Of a DNA stretch of 64,000 nucleotides, positions 34,399-43,125 are shown one piece after another. The position numbers were made by a program, and so were the translations under genes. Position 1 is the first letter of the stretch; each line of letters begins with the position of its first letter. Origin of the DNA: Legionella quinlivanii (GTDB lineage: Bacteria > Pseudomonadota > Gammaproteobacteria > Legionellales > Legionellaceae); NCBI RefSeq assembly GCF_003265995.1, contig NZ_MVJN01000001.1:186001-250000 (forward strand), in the 5' to 3' direction. The notes under the pieces were generated by a model. It was not told the DNA's origin. It saw only the letters and a program-made list of their open reading frames with translations, and did not search any database.

Positions 34399-34473
34399 AA
34401 AAACAAAAACCATCTAAAAAGATGGTTTCTGTTGCAGGTCCAAGAGACGCCCTTTGGCGTTTCTTTTCCTTAC
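34399..34473 (-). ncRNA. Candidate small RNA, copy 1
   Basis: About 75 nt, transcribed leftward. The promoter is at 34480-34507. The RNA would contain a central stem (ACGCC, AAAG, GGCGT) and ends in a strong intrinsic terminator: AACCATC, loop TTTTTA, GATGGTT, then TTTTGTTTTT. A paralogue with the same promoter, stem layout and terminator is at 51734-51805, with CCTGCA and CAGAAACCA conserved just before the terminator. No ORF. The 580-residue protease-ankyrin gene begins about 100 bases further on. Confidence 0.75.
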
Positions 34474-34479
34474 ACTTTA

Positions 34480-34507
34480 AGTATAGTACAGACTAAAGAC
34501 CTGTCAA
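34480..34507 (-). promoter_or_regulatory. Sigma-70 promoter of small RNA copy 1
   Basis: On the minus strand: TTGACA, 16 bases, TATACT. Both boxes are consensus or one base off. The same TTGACA-N16-TATACT is found before copy 2, where the spacer sequence has diverged (partly inverted GTCTG/CAGAC). Confidence 0.8.
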
Positions 34508-34525
34508 ATTTTGGCTATTTACTCA

Positions 34526-34612
34526 CAGGCACGCCGTCATCTTGAACGCCACGCCGTCATCTCGAACGCAGTGAGAGATCTCCCAAATCTGGACATGGCA
34601 TGACACAGTTGA
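34526..34612. repeat. Family A-related repeat (GAACGCAGTGAGAGATCT subtype)
   Basis: CGCCGTCATCTTGAACGC followed by CGCCGTCATCTCGAACGCAG and TGAGAGATCTCCCAAATCT. The same sequences, in an intact palindrome, are at 37846-37940, including the flank ATGACACAGTT-ATGAAC. This copy looks rearranged: the left end is doubled and the right arm missing. Confidence 0.8.
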
Positions 34613-34620
34613 TGAACTCT

Positions 34621-35025
34621 CTACTCTAGTCCAATTAATTTAGGCGGACACAAATAAGCATTTCCAAGATTGGTAACATTAGTTTGTTCTGAACCCCCGC
34701 TCATATATCCACTGCGTCGATCAAAAGAGCCGCTCATTGAACCTGTCACTCCGGCACGATTGGTAACTAATTGAATATAGTTTGCACCTAATTTTGCAGC
34801 TCTGTTCTTAAGGTCATTCATTGCACCCTCTTCCAGGTTTCGATTGGAAGTAAAGCCTCCAGTGAAAAAGTTACCTTGATTGCCAACCACTTGTCCCAAG
34901 TACTTGCAACCCTTGGGTACAGGATTTGGCGAAGCAATGACACGGGCTGTTTGCGGGTCGGCCGGAATGGATGCACAGCTGCAAATCAAAGTGCCAAGAG
35001 CAAACAGTGACAAAATCTTTTTCAT
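34621..35025 (-). CDS. DUF4156-like lipoprotein
   Basis: A 134-residue precursor with signal peptide MKKILSLFALGTLICSC; the lipobox-like ICSC would lipidate Cys17. The mature part resembles the DUF4156 group of small lipoproteins: CKYLGQVVGNQG, then LKNRAAKLGANYIQLVTNRAG (the conserved helix and strand) and a glycine/serine-rich loop (GSMSGSFDRRSGYMSGGS). Two further cysteines may pair. Location would be outer or inner membrane facing the periplasm. Function unknown. Stand-alone gene with its own start after a T-rich leader. Confidence 0.8.
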   Translation of the reverse strand: MKKILSLFALGTLICSCASIPADPQTARVIASPNPVPKGCKYLGQVVGNQGNFFTGGFTSNRNLEEGAMNDLKNRAAKLGANYIQLVTNRAGVTGSMSGSFDRRSGYMSGGSEQTNVTNLGNAYLCPPKLIGLE

Positions 35026-35192
35026 TTTTACAACCTTTGTTTTTGTTTATGAGCAATTAATGCGCATCAATCATAATTTATCTACAATGTAAATTCAATA
35101 AGCGAGTCTCGTTGTCAGTTTAATCAGTTTGTGAAAATCATAAACGAGGCTTAAGTACTATAATTATTCTTAGCTAACCATTAAGAATAACA

Positions 35193-36095
35193 ATGAAAAA
35201 TGATATTCTCGATTGTATTATCATTGGCGGAGGTCCCGCAGGTCTTACCGCAGGCCTTTATCTGAGCCGCTATCGCCGTAATATACTCATTTATGACGGC
35301 GGAATCAGCCGGGCTGAAAAAATCCCGCTCTCTCATAATTATCCCGGATTTCCGCAAGGTATCTCGGGCCCGGAATTACTCACCCGATTAAGACAGCAAC
35401 TATCTCATTATGAGGCAACCATTATTCATGAATTCGTTGAATCCATTGAAGTGCTCGGTGATTACAATTTTCAGGTAAGCACTCAATCGGGATTTCAATA
35501 CGCAAAAAATATTATTCTGGCAACCGGGGTAAAAGATATAGAACCTCGCCTCGGCAACATAAACGATGGTATTCAAAAAGGATTAATCAGGCATTGTCCC
35601 GTTTGCGATGCCTTTGAAATAATTGATAAAAAAGTAGCTGTTATTGGTTATAACAAATCAGGACTAGGGGAAGCACTATTCTTACGCGAGTACACCCCAA
35701 AATTGTCTTTACTGACCCTTGGAGAAACAGAAGCATGGAGTAAAGCAGATTTTAAAAAAATCAAAGAAGCTGATATCACTTTAGTTAACGATCATTTGCT
35801 GGAAATTGAATTAACTTCTGACTCGGCCAAAATGACTTTCGATAATAAGAAAATACTTAAATTCGATTGCCTCTATTCAGCGCTGGGTTCAGTATATAAT
35901 AACCGACTGGCGAAAGATGTGGGTGCAAAGTTAAAAGAAGGTGCGGTTATTGTTAACAAACACCAGCAAAGCTCAATCAAAGGATTCTATGCGGCAGGCG
36001 ATGTAGTTCATGGACTGAATCAGATCTGTGTCGCTACCAGCCAGGCAGCCATCGCCGCAACTGATATTCATAATAGATGCAGGGAGCTAACCTAA
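35193..36095 (+). CDS. Thioredoxin reductase-like NAD(P)/FAD oxidoreductase
   Basis: A 300-residue flavoprotein. IIIGGGPAGLTAGLYLSRYR (residues 9-28) binds FAD, the redox disulfide is CPVC (135-138) in RHCPVCDAFE, and FYAAGDVVHGLNQICVATSQAAIAA is the second FAD motif. The NADPH-binding glycine motif is degenerate (VIGYNKSGLGEALFL instead of GGGxxA), so cofactor use or activity may differ from TrxB. It would reduce a thioredoxin-like partner in the cytoplasm. A TATAAT box lies at 35159-35164, 29 bases before the start; I see no good -35. Confidence 0.85.
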   Translation: MKNDILDCIIIGGGPAGLTAGLYLSRYRRNILIYDGGISRAEKIPLSHNYPGFPQGISGPELLTRLRQQLSHYEATIIHEFVESIEVLGDYNFQVSTQSGFQYAKNIILATGVKDIEPRLGNINDGIQKGLIRHCPVCDAFEIIDKKVAVIGYNKSGLGEALFLREYTPKLSLLTLGETEAWSKADFKKIKEADITLVNDHLLEIELTSDSAKMTFDNKKILKFDCLYSALGSVYNNRLAKDVGAKLKEGAVIVNKHQQSSIKGFYAAGDVVHGLNQICVATSQAAIAATDIHNRCRELT

Positions 36096-36121
36096 CTGGC
36101 TCAGGCCACAAACTCATAACC

Positions 36122-37414
36122 CTAGGGCAAAGCAGGCAAGGCTGAAGCAGCAGGGAGAGCCAGAGCGCAAGAGGCATTAGCCGTTGTATTTGAAATCATT
36201 GCGCAGGACTGGTTTGAAATCGCTGACCAATAATTTGGATATTGTTTAGGAAAATAACTGTCACAGTCAGCAGTCAGATCTGCGGCGACGTCTAATGATT
36301 TTTCCAGTAGTTTCTCACCTAACTGGCAAACTTTTTCTTTTGCCAAAGAAAAAAAGCTATGTCTTGAACATACTATTGAGGAGTCGTTTCGACTAAGTGT
36401 ACGACTAAAAAACTGAGGGTATTCTTTTATAAGATCTTGAACAGACTTAAGATTTAAAAAGTCTTCTGCAAGAAAATGATTATAAAAGCCTGGTTGATAT
36501 TCAATTCCTGCTATTTTCGCAACCGACATGATTTCATGAGCAGTGTGAAATCCGCCTCCGCCAATGAACCCAAAGATTGCTGTAATATACTGCTTTAGTT
36601 CTTCCTTATTGAAATTTCCAATCAATAGCGCCTGTAAGAGCGAATCGGCTGTACTTCCTGAAGGTCCGGCAAGAAATGGCTGGTTTAGCCGTGAAATTTC
36701 TTCAGCCCATGCAGAATCTGGCGGTGGAATAAAAACACCTAAAACATTGGTATGCTCCTGGATCTCAAAGTTTGTGGGACACTCTTTTGGATCCGCAATC
36801 CCTGTGGTACGGACTTTCTGACCCTGATCCTTTACTTTAATACGCATTCGCGGTATTAAAAAATTTTCCTGAAATATTTGTTTATGAATAGCCTTTTTGC
36901 AGGCATCAATATCCTGTGGCCTTGCGCTTAATTTTTTCGCTACCCGCTGTGATACACTAAGGTTTCTAGTCTCGGTTTTCTCAACAATATGCTTCACATG
37001 TCGATCAGGTAAAAAATCATAAATTTTTTCGCTGAAAAATTGATGCAGATGCATAATTCGCGGAAGGTTTGTTATCGGGAAAGTAGTCAGGTCATCAATG
37101 ATTAATGCCATAATATCGCTTTGCAATGGGCAATAATCAAGAGCAGGGCCAAAAGTGCCAAAATAGTTATCGCTATAAAGATCGTTAATCCCCTGATCCG
37201 TTAAGATATCATTGTCTATGAGAAATTGTCGGTTTTGCTGACGAGTCAATAAATCTGCAATGGTTTTGGACATTTTTTCTACAGCAGGCAAAGTCTGTGG
37301 ATTTTTAAGAATTAAGGCAGTTAACCTGGCTTCGAGGCAGAAAATTTCTTTGTCTGATCTTGATTTAGGCATGATAGCGGCTTGGTATCTCATTTTCACC
37401 GAACAGGAATGCAC
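36122..37414 (-). CDS. Hypothetical 430-residue protein with GPSGSTADSL / GGGGFHTAHE motifs
   Basis: No family named with confidence. The central block is striking: FLAGPSGSTADSLLQALLIG, then FGFIGGGGFHTAHEIMSVAK and AGIEYQPGFYNHFL. Conserved-looking Gly, Ser, His and Glu suggest a catalytic or ligand site (residues about 250-325). The N-terminal 200 residues are helical. The C-terminus is an odd small-residue run (ASCALALPAASALPALP) unlike the rest of the protein. No signal peptide. Several start codons are possible (37414, 37393, 37372); I kept the first. Probable effector by context only. Confidence 0.6.
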   Translation of the reverse strand: MHSCSVKMRYQAAIMPKSRSDKEIFCLEARLTALILKNPQTLPAVEKMSKTIADLLTRQQNRQFLIDNDILTDQGINDLYSDNYFGTFGPALDYCPLQSDIMALIIDDLTTFPITNLPRIMHLHQFFSEKIYDFLPDRHVKHIVEKTETRNLSVSQRVAKKLSARPQDIDACKKAIHKQIFQENFLIPRMRIKVKDQGQKVRTTGIADPKECPTNFEIQEHTNVLGVFIPPPDSAWAEEISRLNQPFLAGPSGSTADSLLQALLIGNFNKEELKQYITAIFGFIGGGGFHTAHEIMSVAKIAGIEYQPGFYNHFLAEDFLNLKSVQDLIKEYPQFFSRTLSRNDSSIVCSRHSFFSLAKEKVCQLGEKLLEKSLDVAADLTADCDSYFPKQYPNYWSAISNQSCAMISNTTANASCALALPAASALPALP

Positions 37415-37506
37415 ATATTTTATACTGACAACATTAATTGAATATTAACTGCGAAGCTGATGGCCTGATTGCTCTATTACCAGTATCTGACATTCTATTC
37501 ACACAG

Positions 37507-37720
37507 TTATCAACAGATTTTGTGGATAAGCAGACACATGATTTAAAGTAAATTCGGGATGACAAGCCTTTGCTGGTAAGGGTTTTATAAACAGATGAGG
37601 AAATTACAGAATTTGAAACTATTAGCCAGGAATTATTTTATTCACAGGACAATAAATCCTAACAGATTTTTCGGAAATGCATTCTAACTCTTTTTTTTTG
37701 GAAGAACCAGTCTTGACATT
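37507..37720 (+). other. Three-DnaA-box module with conserved tail, copy 2
   Basis: Boxes: TTATCAACA (37507-37515, one mismatch), TGTGGATAA (37521-37529) and TTATTCACA (37638-37646, allowed by TTATNCACA). Tail AAGAACCAGTCTTGACATT at 37702-37720, preceded by TTCGGAAATGCATTCTAACT and a T run. Box 2 to box 3 is 117 bases, against 120 and 118 in the other copies. Part of the 565-base gene-free stretch 37415-37979, whose right half is repeat DNA. Confidence 0.82.
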
Positions 37721-37755
37721 ACAATACTTTTTTTAAGAAAAGAGTTGTATAAGAA

Positions 37756-37940
37756 CGTAACTCCCTGGGTACGTCATCCTGAGCGTAGCGAAGGATCTCC
37801 TGAGTCTGGCTCAGCTCTAAGCAGCTTGAGATCCTTCGCATGCATGTCATCTCGAACGCAGTGAGAGATCTCCCAAATCTTGGTTTGTGCCAGCATTCGG
37901 AGATCTCTCACTGCGTTCGAGATGACGGCGGGCCTGTGAG
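37756..37940. repeat. Composite family A repeat
   Basis: Left part: GTAACTCCCTGGGTACGTCA, GAGCGTAGCGAAGGATCTCC, GAGTCTGGCTCAGCTCTAAG, a family A left arm and centre. The right arm breaks off at GATCCTTCGCATGCATG and is replaced by a complete second palindrome (CATCTCGAACGCAGTGAGAG ... CTCTCACTGCGTTCGAGATG, 37846-37927). This looks like one element inserted into another. Confidence 0.85.
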
Positions 37941-37979
37941 TAATGACACAGTTAATGAACACTCCCTCCACCCCTAATA

Positions 37980-39584
37980 TCAGAGAGCTCCCAAATAATC
38001 CTGACCAAATTGTTCGAGATATCCCTGATAATTTCCTAAATAATTCTGCGCGCCGTAACGCTCGGTTAACACAAGTACTCTGGTAGAAATTTTATCGATA
38101 AAGTACCGATTATGGCTAACAAATAATACAGTTCCCGGATACAGGCTTAAGGCATCGATTAAAGCATCAATGGACTCCAGATCCAGGTGATTGGTGGGTT
38201 CATCCAGAATGAGTACATTAGGTTTTTCCAGGATGATCTTTGCCATAACCAGGCGTGCAGACTCCCCTCCGCTGAGCATGGCAATTTTTTTATCTACATC
38301 CGTACCACGAAATAAAACCTGGCCGAGGATATTGCGTATTTCCTGGGAGGTAGCCACCGCATTCGCTTCCATCCATTCTAATATAGTCATCTCAGGATCT
38401 AATAAAGTACGGTAGTCCTGAGAAAAATACCCCACGGTTACCGTTTCGCTCCATTCAAAGCGCCCATTATCCGCAGAAAGCTCGTTCAAAAGAATTTTCA
38501 AGAGAGTGGATTTTCCAATACCATTAGGCCCGATGATGGCACATTTATCATTACGATAAAGTGAAAAATCAACTTGATTTAGTACCTTTTTCTCACCAAA
38601 TGTTTTATGAATATTTTCAACATTAATGATCGATTTACCTGAAGGCCTTCGCTGCTGGAAATTAAAATATGGCTTCTGAATATTGGAATCTTTTATTTCA
38701 ACCAATTGAATGCGATCAATCATTTTTTGGCGAGAAGCGGCCTGAGCGGCTTTGCTTGCCTTAGCGCCAAAACGATCGACAAAAGTTTGCATCGCATTGA
38801 TTTTCTTTTCCTGATTCTTTAGCTCACTTTGTTTTAATATCAGTTGCTCTTCTTTAGCCGTCACAAATTGATCATAGGTTCCAGGGTAATTGGATATGGT
38901 ATCGTAATCAATATCCAGAATATTGGTGGATACTGCATTCAGGAAACTGCGATCATGCGAAATGAAAATAAGAAGTCCTGGAAATGATTTTAAAAATTCC
39001 TGCAGCCAGGCGATGGAAACGATATCCAGGTGGTTGGTGGGCTCATCCAGTAACATAATATCCGGTTGCTGATAAAGAACCTGTGCCAGTAATACTCTTA
39101 ATTTATAACCTCCGGATAAGGCACTTAGGGGCTTATTATGGTATTTTTCAGCAATCCCAAGACCAAGGAGCAAACTTTTTGCTGATTGTTCCGCATCGTA
39201 GCCGTTATGATGCATCACAATTTCTTCCAGCTCACCAAGGCGATATCCGTCTTCCTCGGTGAAATCTTCTTTAGTGTACAGTTTATCTTTTTCAGTGAGC
39301 GCATCCCATAAGATGGCATTGCCTTGAATCACCACGTCAGTAAGCTTATCCTCTTCATAGCGAAAATGATCCTGCTTTAAAATACCGACATTTAAATTTT
39401 TCGCCTTTTCCACAGAACCCTGGACAGGCGTTTCTTCACCAGCAAGAATTTTTAAGAAGGTTGATTTTCCTGTACCATTGGCACCTACCACACCATAGCG
39501 CTGTGAAGGCAATAAAATTAAATCCACATCCTGGAATAAGGATTTTTTACCAAAAACCATACTTAAACTGCGTACATCTAACAT
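37980..39584 (-). CDS. ybiT: ABC-F ATPase, YbiT type
   Basis: A 534-residue soluble protein with two ABC domains and no membrane part. Walker A motifs GANGTGKST (about 35-43) and GPNGIGKST (about 349-357); signatures LSGGYKLRVLLAQ and LSGGESARLVMAK; Walker B LLDEPTNHLD twice; linker with KASKAAQAASRQKMIDRIQLVE. The N-terminus MLDVRSLSMVFGKKSLFQDV and the middle match E. coli YbiT closely. ABC-F proteins bind the ribosomal E site and relieve translation problems. It is the last of three minus-strand genes (dbpA, csp, ybiT) with 20-bp and 12-bp gaps, a cluster concerned with RNA and ribosomes. Confidence 0.92.
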   Translation of the reverse strand: MLDVRSLSMVFGKKSLFQDVDLILLPSQRYGVVGANGTGKSTFLKILAGEETPVQGSVEKAKNLNVGILKQDHFRYEEDKLTDVVIQGNAILWDALTEKDKLYTKEDFTEEDGYRLGELEEIVMHHNGYDAEQSAKSLLLGLGIAEKYHNKPLSALSGGYKLRVLLAQVLYQQPDIMLLDEPTNHLDIVSIAWLQEFLKSFPGLLIFISHDRSFLNAVSTNILDIDYDTISNYPGTYDQFVTAKEEQLILKQSELKNQEKKINAMQTFVDRFGAKASKAAQAASRQKMIDRIQLVEIKDSNIQKPYFNFQQRRPSGKSIINVENIHKTFGEKKVLNQVDFSLYRNDKCAIIGPNGIGKSTLLKILLNELSADNGRFEWSETVTVGYFSQDYRTLLDPEMTILEWMEANAVATSQEIRNILGQVLFRGTDVDKKIAMLSGGESARLVMAKIILEKPNVLILDEPTNHLDLESIDALIDALSLYPGTVLFVSHNRYFIDKISTRVLVLTERYGAQNYLGNYQGYLEQFGQDYLGAL

Positions 39585-39604
39585 AGAAAACGGCCCATCT
39601 GTAT

Positions 39605-39814
39605 TTAATCGATTACTTGTACCTGAGTAGCAAACCCGCCTCGCTCCCCTTCATTTAAGGTAAACGAAACCCGCTGACCAATGGTTAATTCTTTATATCC
39701 TGTGCCCTGCACTTCAGAGAAATGTACAAATACTTCCTGCTTATCCTTATCGGAGGTAAGAAAACCATAACCTTTAATTTTATTAAAACGTTGTACTGTA
39801 CCTGTTTGAGTCAT
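39605..39814 (-). CDS. Cold shock domain protein
   Basis: A 69-residue OB-fold protein. GTVQRFNKIKGYGFLTSDKDKQEVFVHFSEV carries the two RNA-binding motifs, here KGYGFL in place of KGFGFI and VFVHFS as RNP2. It would bind single-stranded RNA or DNA. ATG 39814 has AAGG six bases upstream; an ATG directly before it (39817) is also possible. It lies between dbpA and ybiT on the same strand. Confidence 0.92.
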   Translation of the reverse strand: MTQTGTVQRFNKIKGYGFLTSDKDKQEVFVHFSEVQGTGYKELTIGQRVSFTLNEGERGGFATQVQVID

Positions 39815-39829
39815 CATTTACCTTATTAT

Positions 39830-41251
39830 TTATGGCAGACGTTGTACGCCCACTTTTTTTCCTTTTATTTTTCCTTTCTGAAACTGTTCAAAGGCTTTCC
39901 CCGCATGACTTCGCTCAATAGCCACATAGGAATGAGAGCTCAAAATATCAATTTTGCCAATTGCCTCCGCCTTTAATCCAGCATCTTTGGTTAAAGCACC
40001 CAATATATCACCCGGTCGAATTTTATCTTTCCTGCCAGCCATCAGACGTAAAGTGACCATTCCAGGAGACTGACCTGAGCCAGTTTTGCCAGTTAATTCA
40101 TCCTCTCTTCCCCAGACCATTTCGGTTGCCATAAGCTCTTCAATAGCACATAAGCGCCCGGCATCTTTAGGGGTTGTTATACTTAAAGCCAGACCTTTAC
40201 AGCCTGCACGTCCTGTACGACCAATACGATGAATATGAACTTCCGCTTCGAAAGCCAGCTCATAATTAATGACGGCAGGCAGCTCTTTGATATCCAGACC
40301 TCGTGCGGCAACATCTGTCGCAACCAGAATAGAACGGCTGCCATTGCCAAACTGAATAATCGCCTGATCACGCTCTGCCTGTTCCAAATCGCCATTTATA
40401 AGAGCAGCGCTAAACCCCTCATGATTAAGCTCTGCGGCTAACTCCTGCGTTTTTTCCCTGGTGTTACAGAAAATCAAAATGGAAGCAGGCTGATAATGAG
40501 CCAATAGTTTTTTCAATAGTGAATATTTGTCATTTGGGCTGGGTACTTCAAAAAATCGCTGCTCAATATCTTGTACGCTCTCCTGCTCCTCTGCTTTTAC
40601 TTCCTGAGGATGATGCATAAATTCTTGTGCCAGTTGTTTAATAAGTGGTGTAAAGGTTGCAGAAAATAACAGCGTCTGTCTTTCTGATGGACAGTAAGAT
40701 AGTATTTGCCTCAGGGAATCGGCAAATCCCATATCCAGCATTCGATCCGCTTCATCTAAAACCAGAGTATTCAGACGAGACAGGCTCAGGCTTTTCTGAT
40801 CTAAATGCTTCTGAACCCGCCCTGGTGTGCCCACGATAATATGCGCTCCATGTCGTAAGGAGTCATATTGCGGTTTAATCGGGGTTCCTCCGGAAAGATT
40901 CAGAATTTTAATATTCGGTAACAGTCTGGCAAGACGGCGCAGGACCTGACTGACTTGTTCAGCCAGTTCACGCGTTGGACAAAGAATTAATGCCTGTGTA
41001 ATAACTCGCTCAGTTTTTAAATGATTGAGTACTCCTAAACCAAAGGCTACTGTTTTACCACTTCCGGTTTGCGCCTGTGCAATCACATCAGTCCTATTTA
41101 GCATCAAAGGCAGGCTTTGCGCTTGAATGGGAGTCATCTGAGTAAAATCTAATGAAAGAAGATTGTCAGACAATTCTTTTCGTAAAACTAAAGAAGAAAA
41201 AGATAACTCCTCTTTCCAATCAGGGAGTACTTTTTCGGAGCTAATATCCAT
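39830..41251 (-). CDS. dbpA: ATP-dependent RNA helicase DbpA
   Basis: A DEAD-box helicase of 473 residues from ATG 41251 (frame open to 41293). Motifs: Q motif MTPIQAQSLP, Walker A AQTGSGKT, GTPGR, DEAD in LVLDEADRMLDMGF, SAT in LFSATFT, and HRIGRTGRAG. The C-terminal 75 residues (VTLRLMAGRKDKIRPGDILGALTKDAGL) are the DbpA RNA-binding domain that recognises hairpin 92 of 23S rRNA, so the role is large ribosomal subunit assembly. I chose the inner ATG because it matches the usual DbpA N-terminus in length; ribosome sites are weak at both. Confidence 0.93.
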   Translation of the reverse strand: MDISSEKVLPDWKEELSFSSLVLRKELSDNLLSLDFTQMTPIQAQSLPLMLNRTDVIAQAQTGSGKTVAFGLGVLNHLKTERVITQALILCPTRELAEQVSQVLRRLARLLPNIKILNLSGGTPIKPQYDSLRHGAHIIVGTPGRVQKHLDQKSLSLSRLNTLVLDEADRMLDMGFADSLRQILSYCPSERQTLLFSATFTPLIKQLAQEFMHHPQEVKAEEQESVQDIEQRFFEVPSPNDKYSLLKKLLAHYQPASILIFCNTREKTQELAAELNHEGFSAALINGDLEQAERDQAIIQFGNGSRSILVATDVAARGLDIKELPAVINYELAFEAEVHIHRIGRTGRAGCKGLALSITTPKDAGRLCAIEELMATEMVWGREDELTGKTGSGQSPGMVTLRLMAGRKDKIRPGDILGALTKDAGLKAEAIGKIDILSSHSYVAIERSHAGKAFEQFQKGKIKGKKVGVQRLP

Positions 41252-41495
41252 TTTGAGAGAACTGCGGATCGTAAACGAAGCATATAATACCATAAATCAG
41301 CAGATTATTGAATCAATCGATCCAATTAGTAGACATGTATTTGCCTTCACCATTAACTCTAAAATGACAGCAAACACTCTATTTCCTTTAATCGTTTTAA
41401 TTTATAAAATGAAATATTAATATTTAAAGACATTGAAATCTCAATGAAAGAAAATACCGCCAATCGTTCATGAAATAGAGGTAGTATGAATTAAG

Positions 41496-42461
41496 ATGGA
41501 CATCTCCTCGATAATACCCAATGAAAATATAGCCGCAAGCGTTGTCGCCTCCATGATGGATGAAAAAGTATTAACTTCAATCAGACTAGCAACAGGCGAT
41601 CAGCATTTTGTTTATGCTGTTAAGACTTCAAACACAGAGTATGTGCTGAGAATGACGAAGGAGACTAATAGAAAGCACTTCATCTCGGCAGTGTATTGGC
41701 AGGAAAAATTGATTCCTCTAGGTGTGCCTCTGGCTCAATTTATCTGCTGCGATTTAGATGGAAAATATTCCCCGTTTCCTGCTTTACTGATGATGCGCTT
41801 ACCTGGTGATGATTTATGCAATGTCTATTCGGGATTAAGCAATTCAGACAAGAGAAACCTGGCTCAGGAAATGGTGACAATTCAGAACTGCACAAAAGCG
41901 CTGCCGGAAGGCTCAAGCTTTGGGATAAGCCAGAGCTATGAAGACAGGACTGAGTTTGAAACATGGTATGACTTTTTGATGCAGCGTTTGCATTTATTCA
42001 AGGATATTATCAGCAAGCAGAATATTTTTGATGCAGGCTTTGTATCAAAAGCTATTTTTATTGCCACCAGTATGAAAGAAGATTTTCTTACAATTAAAGC
42101 CACTCCCTTCTTGTGGGATGCCAGCGAGAGAAATGTGCTGGTTCATCAGGGAAAAATTTCAGGGATTGTCGATGTCGATGAGGTATGCTTTGGCGACCCC
42201 TTGTTTGTTCTTGGCCTCACCTATTCTGCCTTGGAAAATGATGGGCATGATACCCTATACACTGATTATTGGGCGAAGGCCCTGGAATTAGAAAAAAAAG
42301 CAAAACTTCGACTTGAATTCTATCGTCTGTTTTATACGATTGTCTTTATGCGGAAACATTCCATGACCACGGCAAATAATCAAAAAATTGTTTTCCATGT
42401 TGATCGTTTGAAAAATATGTTTGAGCAATCGCTGAAACGAATATTAGAAATGGGAAATTAG
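41496..42461 (+). CDS. Aminoglycoside phosphotransferase-like kinase
   Basis: A 321-residue APH/choline kinase-fold protein. The N-lobe has YAVKTSNTEYVLRMTK with the ATP-binding Lys or Arg. The catalytic loop reads FLWDASERNVLVHQGKISG, where the usual HGD is WDA: the Asp and the metal-binding Asn are kept but the His is Trp. The DFG-equivalent is IVDVDEVCFGDPLF. Substrate unknown; family members phosphorylate antibiotics, sugars or choline. The hemerythrin-like gene follows after 10 bases and is probably co-transcribed. Confidence 0.8.
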   Translation: MDISSIIPNENIAASVVASMMDEKVLTSIRLATGDQHFVYAVKTSNTEYVLRMTKETNRKHFISAVYWQEKLIPLGVPLAQFICCDLDGKYSPFPALLMMRLPGDDLCNVYSGLSNSDKRNLAQEMVTIQNCTKALPEGSSFGISQSYEDRTEFETWYDFLMQRLHLFKDIISKQNIFDAGFVSKAIFIATSMKEDFLTIKATPFLWDASERNVLVHQGKISGIVDVDEVCFGDPLFVLGLTYSALENDGHDTLYTDYWAKALELEKKAKLRLEFYRLFYTIVFMRKHSMTTANNQKIVFHVDRLKNMFEQSLKRILEMGN

Positions 42462-42471
42462 TTGTAACAAC

Positions 42472-43125
42472 GTGAGTACATTAATAATAAAAAGAGAATC
42501 ACATTTATTTGCCTGTCATAAATTTCTTGAAGAGCGAGGGGCTAAACTTTTGATTATGTTAGCCAAAGTTGACTTTCGTGATACCCAGGAAGTCAAAATT
42601 ATTTATCAACAACTTGAAAATTATGTGAGCACACTGGTGAATCATGCCCGATGGGAAGAAGAATTCATATTTAATAAGTTCTTTCGCCAAAATGAAGTGG
42701 CCTTGCTTCTGGCGAATCACACTGATCTTGAAAGCTTTGGCATGCAAATAGTTAGAGATATTAAAGAGCTTTTAAATCTGCCATCACCAGAAAGAATGCA
42801 CAAAGGGAAACAGGTCTATTTAGATTTTAGAAGATTTTATGCTTCAAACCTTATTCATTTTTATGAAGAAGAAACAAGCTTTTTAAGTTTGTTGCAGGAA
42901 AGAGCAAGCGATGATGAAATCAGAGCTATTGATAAGCCCATTTATCAGGATATGGGCAGCAATGATATTTTAGAAATGCTGGAACAGCTCCTGCCACCAA
43001 TAAATATTTCCGAGAAAGAAGCGATTCTCAATGATATAAAACGCTTTAATAATGCTAACTTTGTATTTGCTCTTCCAGAGATTAAAAAGATTCTTAGTCC
43101 AGAGGAAGTCACAGAGATTTTGTAA
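42472..43125 (+). CDS. Hemerythrin HHE-like protein
   Basis: A 217-residue helical protein starting at GTG 42472. Metal-ligand candidates: HKFLEERG (His near 16), LVNHARWEEEFIF (His and Glu), LLANHTDLESFG and HFYEEETSFLSLL (His and Glu). This His/Glu spacing is that of HHE cation-binding helical bundles, which carry a di-iron centre and respond to oxygen, NO or iron. Its stop codon TAA is formed by the first bases of a family A repeat (GTAACTTCC), so the repeat has inserted at or replaced the original C-terminus. Confidence 0.75.
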   Translation: MSTLIIKRESHLFACHKFLEERGAKLLIMLAKVDFRDTQEVKIIYQQLENYVSTLVNHARWEEEFIFNKFFRQNEVALLLANHTDLESFGMQIVRDIKELLNLPSPERMHKGKQVYLDFRRFYASNLIHFYEEETSFLSLLQERASDDEIRAIDKPIYQDMGSNDILEMLEQLLPPINISEKEAILNDIKRFNNANFVFALPEIKKILSPEEVTEIL

